Assembly: GCF_001180245.1 (NCBI RefSeq)
Contig: NZ_CVSV01000116.1
Span: forward strand, 1 to 64,000
Direction: 5' to 3'
DNA length: 64,000 bases
Source of the DNA: Prochlorococcus marinus
GTDB lineage: Bacteria > Cyanobacteriota > Cyanobacteriia > PCC-6307 > Cyanobiaceae
In this document: positions 58,074 to 64,000 of the stretch, piece by piece
Layout: each line of letters opens with the position of its first letter
Numbering within the stretch: position 1 is the first letter of the stretch
The notes under the pieces: model-generated
What the model was told of the DNA's origin: nothing
Seen by the model: the letters and a program-made list of their open reading frames with translations, nothing else
Database searches by the model: none
Made by a program: the position numbers and the translations under genes

Positions 58074-59171
58074 ATGAGTAGTAGTTTTGGAAAAATTTTT
58101 CGTGTTAGTACTTTTGGAGAATCACATGGTGGTGCAGTAGGAGTTATCCTTGATGGATGTCCACCTAAGTTAAAAATAGATATAAATCTAATACAAAATG
58201 AATTAGATAGGCGCAGACCTGGCCAAAGTGACATTACAACACCCAGAAATGAAGAAGATAAAATTGAAATATTAAGTGGGATAAAGGAAGGTTTAACACT
58301 TGGAACTCCAATAGCAATGTTGGTAAGAAATAAGGATCAAAGACCAGGAGATTATAATAATTTGGAGCAGGTATTTAGACCTTCTCATGCAGATGGTACA
58401 TATCATCTGAAATATGGAATTCAGGCAAGTTCTGGCGGTGGAAGAGCCTCTGCTAGAGAAACAATTGGGAGAGTAGCTGCTGGTGCTGTAGCAAAACAAT
58501 TATTAAAAACCTTCTCTAACACTGAAATACTATCTTGGGTAAAGCGTATACATGATATTGATTCTGATATAAATAAAGAGAAGATTTCTCTCAAAAAAAT
58601 AGATTCTAATATTGTTAGATGTCCTGATGAAAAGGTATCAATAGAAATGATCGAGAGAATTAAGGAATTAAAGCGTCAAGGAGACTCTTGCGGCGGTGTT
58701 ATTGAATGTCTAGTAAGAAATGTTCCCTCTGGTCTTGGAATGCCTGTTTTTGATAAATTAGAAGCTGATTTAGCAAAGGCTTTGATGTCTTTGCCTGCCA
58801 CGAAAGGCTTTGAAATAGGTTCAGGTTTCTCTGGAACTTACTTAAAAGGAAGCGAACATAATGATGCCTTCATCAAGTCTGATGATACTAGTAAGTTAAG
58901 AACAACATCAAACAATTCAGGCGGTATACAGGGCGGAATAAGTAATGGTGAAAATATCGAGATGAAGATAGCTTTTAAACCTACAGCAACCATCGGGAAA
59001 GAACAGAAAACAGTAAATGCTGAAGGTAAAGAAGTACTTATGAAAGCAAAAGGGAGACACGATCCATGTGTTCTACCAAGAGCAGTTCCCATGGTTGATG
59101 CTATGGTAGCTTTAGTTCTTGCTGATCATTTGCTTCTAAATCATGCTCAATGTGACTTAATAAATAAGTAG
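58074..59171 (+). CDS. aroC: chorismate synthase
   Basis: Last shikimate step: removes phosphate from EPSP to give chorismate, with reduced FMN. Signatures are [20 protein letters not shown] at the start, [24 protein letters not shown] in the middle and [17 protein letters not shown] near the C-terminus. The length of 365 residues is normal. Chorismate also feeds menF and the trpG/pabA protein in this window. Confidence 0.97.
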   Translation: MSSSFGKIFRVSTFGESHGGAVGVILDGCPPKLKIDINLIQNELDRRRPGQSDITTPRNEEDKIEILSGIKEGLTLGTPIAMLVRNKDQRPGDYNNLEQVFRPSHADGTYHLKYGIQASSGGGRASARETIGRVAAGAVAKQLLKTFSNTEILSWVKRIHDIDSDINKEKISLKKIDSNIVRCPDEKVSIEMIERIKELKRQGDSCGGVIECLVRNVPSGLGMPVFDKLEADLAKALMSLPATKGFEIGSGFSGTYLKGSEHNDAFIKSDDTSKLRTTSNNSGGIQGGISNGENIEMKIAFKPTATIGKEQKTVNAEGKEVLMKAKGRHDPCVLPRAVPMVDAMVALVLADHLLLNHAQCDLINK

Positions 59172-59205
59172 TAGTTTTGTTGAATAAATTATATTTATCC
59201 TTAAC

Positions 59206-59832
59206 TTAATTATTTTTGAGCCATTCATATATTTTTAGATCAAATTTTTTATTTTTGATAGCTTTATCTCCAATTACGACTGCTTTATAACCTAAAGATT
59301 TATAAGTTTCTAAATCATTGATTGATAGTCCTCCAGCAGCAATGAAATCAATATTTTTATAGTTGAGTATATTTATCGAACTATCTTTACTTTTTATTGG
59401 GTAAATTTTGATAATGTTGCAATTTAAATCTATCGCTTCCTTAAGATCTTTTAAATTATTAATTCCAGGAATTAATAAATAATTTTTTGACTGCGCATAA
59501 TTGAAAAGATCTTTATCCCAAAATTTCATCATCGAAAAATTTAATCCAATTTTTAAAGAATCTTCTATTGATTGCTTATTAACTATGGAGGCAGAGCCTA
59601 AATTAATCCTTGGATATTTAATTTTGATATCGGATACAAAATCGAACCAATTTTTGTCGTTAGACCAACTTATTTCAATATTCTTTAATCCTAATTGTAC
59701 TAAGTTTTCTAATTCTGCAAAAAATGAATTTCTCATATAGGTATTTGAGTAAATATTATTTTCAGGTTTTATAAGTAAAAAAAAAGACCCAATTTTCAGG
59801 TACTCCGAAAAAGAATCTTCTTTATTATTCAT
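59206..59832 (-). CDS. eda: KDPG/KHG aldolase-like protein, divergent
   Basis: (beta/alpha)8-barrel of 208 residues related to 2-keto-3-deoxy-6-phosphogluconate aldolase. The Schiff-base lysine is K142 (IIKIYP) and E53 (IEISW) matches the E. coli catalytic Glu. However, the Arg that follows the Glu in E. coli (R49) is Ser57 here, and the PTGG and GAGT loops are AAGG and GSAS. KDPG aldolase activity is therefore possible but not certain. It is 20 bases downstream of ftsH and on the same strand. Confidence 0.7.
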   Translation of the reverse strand: MNNKEDSFSEYLKIGSFFLLIKPENNIYSNTYMRNSFFAELENLVQLGLKNIEISWSNDKNWFDFVSDIKIKYPRINLGSASIVNKQSIEDSLKIGLNFSMMKFWDKDLFNYAQSKNYLLIPGINNLKDLKEAIDLNCNIIKIYPIKSKDSSINILNYKNIDFIAAGGLSINDLETYKSLGYKAVVIGDKAIKNKKFDLKIYEWLKNN

Positions 59833-59852
59833 TAAAAATTTAAAATTTCGCG

Positions 59853-61706
59853 TTAAATATAGTTTGCGACTTTTACTTCTGAGCGGTTAAGCAAATCTTG
59901 GATATCTTCAGTGTCTATAGTTTCTCTTTCAATTAGCATTTGAGCCATTTCGTCTAGAACAGTTCTGTTATCTGATAAAACTTTTGTAGCTCTCTTATAG
60001 GCAACATCAACAAGTTCTGAGACCTCAACATCAATAGTTGCGGCGGTGTCTTCAGAGAAGTCTCTTGTAGAGCTCATATCTCTTCCAAGAAACATTCCTC
60101 CTTGAGATTGACCTAAAGCGACTGGACCTATTTTGTCACTCATACCGAATTTAGTGATCATTTGTCTTGCTACATTAGCAACTTGCTGTAAGTCATTTGA
60201 AGCTCCAGTTGTAACTTCTTCTTCTCCATAGACTATTTCTTCGGCAACTCTTCCACCAAGAGCTACAGCCATTTGATTTTGAAGGTAAGAACGAGAGTAA
60301 AGACCAGATTCCATTCTTTCCTCACTTGGAGTAAAGAAAGTTAAACCTCCAGCTTGACCCCTTGGAATTATTGAAACTTTTGCTACGGGGTCATAATCAG
60401 GCATTAATGCTCCAACGAGTGCATGACCAGCTTCGTGATAAGCAACTAATTCTTTTTTCTTATCACTGATGACTCTATCTTTCTTTTCTGGACCTGCCAT
60501 AACTCTTTCAATGGCATCGCCGACTTCGTCATTACTTACTGTATCTAAATCTTTTCTAGCTGCTAGTATTGCTGCTTCATTTAAAAGATTAGCTAAATCT
60601 GCACCAGTAAACCCTGGTGTTCTTCTAGCGACTTTATCTAAATCAACGTCTTTTGAAAGTGTTTTGTCTTTTGCATGAACATTTAATATCTGTAATCTCC
60701 CAGCGTAATCTGGTCTATCTACTGTGACCTGTCTATCGAATCTTCCTGGACGCATTAAAGCTGAATCTAAGACATCAGGTCTGTTAGTGGCAGCAACAAT
60801 TATTATTCCTGAATTACCTTCGAAACCATCCATTTCGGTTAAGAGTTGATTTAATGTTTGCTCTCTTTCATCATTTCCTCCGCCCATACCAGCACCCCTT
60901 TGTCGACCAACTGCATCTATTTCGTCAATAAATACAATACAAGGAGCATTCTTTTTAGCTTGTTCAAAAAGATCTCTTACTCTGCTAGCTCCAACTCCTA
61001 CAAACATCTCTACAAATTCAGAGCCAGATATTGAGAAAAAAGGTACACCTGCTTCTCCAGCTACTGCTTTTGCTAATAATGTTTTTCCTGTACCAGGAGG
61101 GCCAACAAGAAGAACTCCTTTTGGAATTTTTGCTCCTACTGCGGTAAATCTATCTGGACTCTTAAGGAAATCTACAACTTCTGTGAGTTCTAATTTTGCA
61201 CCTTCCACACCAGCAACATCTGAAAAAGTTACTTGTGTAGATGGTTCCATTTGCAGTCTAGCTTTGCTTTTACCAAAACTCATGGCAGGGTTGCCACCCC
61301 CAGCATTACCACTTTGGGATCTTCTGAAAAGAAAAAATAGACCTCCAATCAAAAGTACTGGAAAAATTAAGCTACTAATAGCCTGTTGCCATGGATTAGC
61401 TAATTTTGTAGGAGTTACAGCTATATCTACATTATTCTCAGTAAGTATTTTTAATAAATCTTTGTCAGGGGCTAAATTGACTTCAGACCTGCTCCCATCA
61501 TTTTCAACAACTTGAGCTGTGGCATTATCTGGAGATATTAGTACTCTGCTTATTTCTTTATCTTGTACTGCTTCTATAAAATCACTATATCTCAAGGTCT
61601 TTGTAGAATTTTCAGTACTAGGTTTATCAAAAACTGAAGTACCAATGAAAATTACTGTAATAACGGCTAGGACATAAAGTCCTACGTTTCTCCAACGTTT
61701 GTTCAC
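59853..61706 (-). CDS. ftsH: ATP-dependent zinc metalloprotease FtsH
   Basis: Membrane AAA+ protease of 617 residues that in cyanobacteria removes damaged D1 during photosystem II repair. Two N-terminal spans (about residues 7-25 and 110-130), Walker [21 protein letters not shown], Walker [16 protein letters not shown] region [20 protein letters not shown], and the zinc site HEAGH with further ligand [12 protein letters not shown] region. Its position near psbA and psbO fits that role, though FtsH paralogues may exist elsewhere. Divergence from other genes is not shown; sat lies 46 bases upstream on the same strand. Confidence 0.96.
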   Translation of the reverse strand: MNKRWRNVGLYVLAVITVIFIGTSVFDKPSTENSTKTLRYSDFIEAVQDKEISRVLISPDNATAQVVENDGSRSEVNLAPDKDLLKILTENNVDIAVTPTKLANPWQQAISSLIFPVLLIGGLFFLFRRSQSGNAGGGNPAMSFGKSKARLQMEPSTQVTFSDVAGVEGAKLELTEVVDFLKSPDRFTAVGAKIPKGVLLVGPPGTGKTLLAKAVAGEAGVPFFSISGSEFVEMFVGVGASRVRDLFEQAKKNAPCIVFIDEIDAVGRQRGAGMGGGNDEREQTLNQLLTEMDGFEGNSGIIIVAATNRPDVLDSALMRPGRFDRQVTVDRPDYAGRLQILNVHAKDKTLSKDVDLDKVARRTPGFTGADLANLLNEAAILAARKDLDTVSNDEVGDAIERVMAGPEKKDRVISDKKKELVAYHEAGHALVGALMPDYDPVAKVSIIPRGQAGGLTFFTPSEERMESGLYSRSYLQNQMAVALGGRVAEEIVYGEEEVTTGASNDLQQVANVARQMITKFGMSDKIGPVALGQSQGGMFLGRDMSSTRDFSEDTAATIDVEVSELVDVAYKRATKVLSDNRTVLDEMAQMLIERETIDTEDIQDLLNRSEVKVANYI

Positions 61707-61752
61707 GATAAAAAATCTTTAATAAATCTATAATACTAATAATAAAACAATA

Positions 61753-62928
61753 TTAGGAGCGTCTTAGAACATCTACTACACTTTTGAATGCAAACCATTC
61801 AGGAATTGGTTCGCCGTTCCTCAATTTCTTTCTAAATTCAGTACCACTAAGTTTCATAATTTCATAATTAAATTTTTCAGCTTCTTCAGCTGTTATGTAT
61901 CCTTTTTCCTTCGTATAAACTAAATTTTTTGAAGGAACAGTTTGCATCATCAATTCATCTGCACACTTATTCGCAAAATTCTGGGCGTCATATGGACCAT
62001 AAAAATCTTCACCAGTTGATGAAGACTTACAACCAGCCATATCTCTACCAATAATAAAGTGGGTACAGCCGTAATTTCTTCTGATTATCATATGTTGAAG
62101 GGCTTCTCTTGGCCCTGCCATATGCATTGAATAAGGTAAAAAAGCCCATTTTATTCTTTCATCAGATATTTCCTCTTCTAATTCTTTGTAGGTTAAATAT
62201 CTAACTTTTCCAGGAATATCATCTTGTTGAGTTGGCCCACAAGTTGGATGGACTAAAACAACTGAGTTAGAGGAGACATTATCTGAAAGTAAAGCATTAG
62301 TAAATAATTCATAATGTGCTCTATGAATTGGATTTCTGCATTGAAATGCAACTACATCATGATTTGATGGCAGTGTAGATCTAACTTCTTCAGGGGTTTT
62401 GCAGGGGAATTCTCTAATTGGTAGTTCGAAACCATAAACTCTTCCTCCGATATAAAATCTACCTCTCTCGTTAAAAATCATCTTAACAGCTGGATGATCT
62501 AAAGAATTAGTACCATAACAAAGTTCAGCTTCTAAGGATTTGTCAGGCTCCCATTTAGAGCTAACTTCTAAAACTGCTATTTTTTGTTTTTTATAGGTAA
62601 GTAATATTGTCTCTCCAGTTTTTACACTTTCATTATTTGAATCAAATACAATAGGCAATCCAAAAAGCAACCCGCTTGTATTTCTATTATTTTTAATGAC
62701 CGAATTGTAGTTATTTTCATCCATAAAACCTTCTAATGGAGAAAAAGCTCCAACCATCAAAAGTTCTACATCGCATGCATTTCTCTCGCTACATTCAAAC
62801 TCATAAGTAGCTTTAGAAATAAGTTCATTTTTAAGGTTCTTATCTTTGATAATTAAATTTTTTAGTTCCCCTCCATAAGGTGGTATGAGTCCATTAGTAT
62901 CTGTTTTAGTTTTTTGTTGTAATTCCAT
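61753..62928 (-). CDS. sat: ATP sulfurylase
   Basis: Activates sulfate to APS. Single-domain type of 391 residues with QCRNPIHRAHYELF, VLVHPTCG, SMHMAGPREALQHMIIRRNYG and IIGRDMAGC; the two HxxH-like and RxN nucleotide-site motifs are present. No APS-kinase domain is fused, consistent with the separate cysC at 992-1627. It lies between psbO and ftsH on the same strand, behind a psbO terminator. Confidence 0.95.
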   Translation of the reverse strand: MELQQKTKTDTNGLIPPYGGELKNLIIKDKNLKNELISKATYEFECSERNACDVELLMVGAFSPLEGFMDENNYNSVIKNNRNTSGLLFGLPIVFDSNNESVKTGETILLTYKKQKIAVLEVSSKWEPDKSLEAELCYGTNSLDHPAVKMIFNERGRFYIGGRVYGFELPIREFPCKTPEEVRSTLPSNHDVVAFQCRNPIHRAHYELFTNALLSDNVSSNSVVLVHPTCGPTQQDDIPGKVRYLTYKELEEEISDERIKWAFLPYSMHMAGPREALQHMIIRRNYGCTHFIIGRDMAGCKSSSTGEDFYGPYDAQNFANKCADELMMQTVPSKNLVYTKEKGYITAEEAEKFNYEIMKLSGTEFRKKLRNGEPIPEWFAFKSVVDVLRRS

Positions 62929-62951
62929 TTTTAAAATTGATAAAGAAAAAT

Positions 62952-62990
62952 TTTGAAAAAAAAAGAGGGGTTTAACCCCCTTTTTCTTTT
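62952..62990 (-). terminator. psbO intrinsic terminator
   Basis: On the minus strand, GGGGG then TTAAA then CCCC (62980-62967) form a stem followed by a T-rich tract (T's complementary to 62964-62955 A run). It lies 10-48 bases after the psbO stop and separates psbO from sat. Confidence 0.88.
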
Positions 62991-62999
62991 GAGTAGGAT

Positions 63000-63794
63000 T
63001 TATGCCTTTCTACCGTAAAGCTCCCCGATTATTTTTACATCAAGTGGATCCTTTGAACCCATATCTGTATCTGAAGGTTGGATTGCTTCAAAAGTTCCAG
63101 CAAATTCGTCTGTGTCAGAATCTACATTGTTGATTGAAAGAGTAATAACGCCAGTACCGTTTACATCAACTTTAATATTTTCTTTTGCAAGTTCTTCGTC
63201 ATCGCCTCCTAATGCAACTAAACCTTGAGCATATTCAACACCAGTATTTTTAGCTCTTGCCTTAGGATCGAGAAAGTCACCAGTTCTGTAGTTAGGTGTA
63301 AATGTTGAACCACTAACCTCAGTGCCTGGCTCAATTGATGAAGGTAAATCAGCTGTAAGATCTTTTGCTGAGAATGCAAATGGCACCTCTAAACCACCAG
63401 GAGTTAATACAGTAATAAGTTGAAAATCAATACCACCTTTTTCAGTGAAAGTTCCTGAATCTATATCTCCATAAACTTCTGTCACTGTGGTGTTATTTCT
63501 AGGACTAATAATTTTTGTAGAAACAAATTCTGCAGCTTTTCGCTTTGTCCCTGGCACTTTTACATAAACTTCTGTTGGATGCATGCATATACCTTTAAGG
63601 CTATCTCCATTCCCTAAAGATATTGATCCGACAAGAGATGAGTCTAATGTAGGGCAATCATTAGCTTTTCCTGTGTTAACAACATCTGTGAATTGTGCAT
63701 TTCCTCTTTCAGAAAAAGCAAATGTTTTAACAGGTACGAAAGCAAAAGTTATACAAATTGAAATAACAAAAGCTAAGAAAGAACGAATTCTCAT
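63000..63794 (-). CDS. psbO: photosystem II manganese-stabilising protein PsbO
   Basis: Extrinsic lumenal subunit that stabilises the Mn4CaO5 cluster. A signal peptide (MRIRSFLAFVISICITFAF, then PVKTFAF) precedes mature sequence with CPTLD and CMHPTEVYVK (the two disulfide cysteines), GGIDFQLITVLTPGGLEVPF and a C-terminal SDTDMGSKDPLDVKIIGELYG. The frame opens 15 codons earlier (63839) but the ATG at 63794 gives the right signal peptide start. About 264 residues. The last 206 bases of the window hold no gene that I can support. Confidence 0.96.
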   Translation of the reverse strand: MRIRSFLAFVISICITFAFVPVKTFAFSERGNAQFTDVVNTGKANDCPTLDSSLVGSISLGNGDSLKGICMHPTEVYVKVPGTKRKAAEFVSTKIISPRNNTTVTEVYGDIDSGTFTEKGGIDFQLITVLTPGGLEVPFAFSAKDLTADLPSSIEPGTEVSGSTFTPNYRTGDFLDPKARAKNTGVEYAQGLVALGGDDEELAKENIKVDVNGTGVITLSINNVDSDTDEFAGTFEAIQPSDTDMGSKDPLDVKIIGELYGRKA

Positions 63795-64000
63795 AATTAA
63801 AGTTGCAGTAAAGTTCTGTGACGATAGATTAAAGGTCATCTAATAAGTTCAGTACGGATATTACAAGGGAAAGGACCATAAAAGATAGAACTATTAAATC
63901 CTCGAAACAACCCGTAGCTTTTTAGATTTTAAAAAACTGGAATTATTTTAAGCTATCACATTATTTTTAATGATTAAGATTACAAAAAAATACAAATTAA

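Overview
The window is a stretch of low-GC (about 30-33 %), densely packed unicellular marine cyanobacterial chromosome. The evidence is the photosystem II genes psbA and psbO, chlM, ndhH, CP12, a phylloquinone (men) cluster, an SbtA/SbtB/SulP bicarbonate-uptake operon, AT-rich codon use, very short intergenic gaps and small proteins typical of the group. Protein sequences and gene order fit a high-light-adapted Prochlorococcus. The species call rests on recognition, not on a search.

Layout. 1-7 kb: trpB (5' part only), a SUI1-like factor, cysC, purE, chlM, a NarL-type response regulator, a NifS/IscS cysteine desulfurase, rsmH, ndhH. 7-12 kb: phylloquinone genes menI, menE, menC, menA, menF. 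12-17 kb: gshB, a glutaredoxin, prfB (with a programmed frameshift), a small membrane protein, ybeY, dgkA, a trpG/pabA amidotransferase, a secreted metallo-hydrolase. 17-31 kb: hisC-like aminotransferase, argS, nadC, mnmE, spoT, a double-ATPase ABC protein, rluD, rbgA, pgk. 31-38 kb: murG, a cobC-like aminotransferase, pyrD, rnhA and the ribosomal/transcription block secE-nusG-rplK-rplA-(L10 leader)-rplJ-rplL. 38-49 kb: clpB2, eno, a UbiB-type kinase, a trxB-like flavoprotein, and bicA-sbtA-sbtB. 49-64 kb: hemB, a VOC protein, mutS2, obgE, CP12, a GST, an aspartoacylase-like protein, psbA, aroC, an eda-like aldolase, ftsH, sat, psbO. No tRNA, rRNA, CRISPR, insertion sequence, integrase or prophage was seen. 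The only gene-poor stretch longer than 300 bases is 56448-56882; it holds a probable 42-residue gene and the psbA promoter/leader.

How the genes work together. Sulfate activation (sat, cysC), glutathione and redox control (gshB, glutaredoxin, GST, trxB-like), CO2 supply and Calvin-cycle control (bicA/sbtA/sbtB, CP12, pgk), photosystem II and its repair (psbA, psbO, ftsH), pigment and quinone synthesis (hemB, chlM, men genes) and translation (ribosomal proteins, prfB, argS, mnmE, rluD, rbgA, obgE, ybeY, rsmH) all look like core metabolism. It does not look like a genomic island, and I found no new multi-gene system.

The points most worth a second look are: (i) the first 63 bases are an exact inverted copy of part of the cysteine desulfurase gene at 4081-4143, grafted in frame onto trpB. 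This is most likely an amplification or assembly chimera at a contig end; (ii) the trxB-like protein has the redox CxxC but has lost both NADPH-binding motifs; (iii) the prfB +1 frameshift site; (iv) a probable small gene upstream of psbA and a hairpin at the predicted 5' end of psbA mRNA; (v) substituted catalytic residues in the MenC and Eda homologues.
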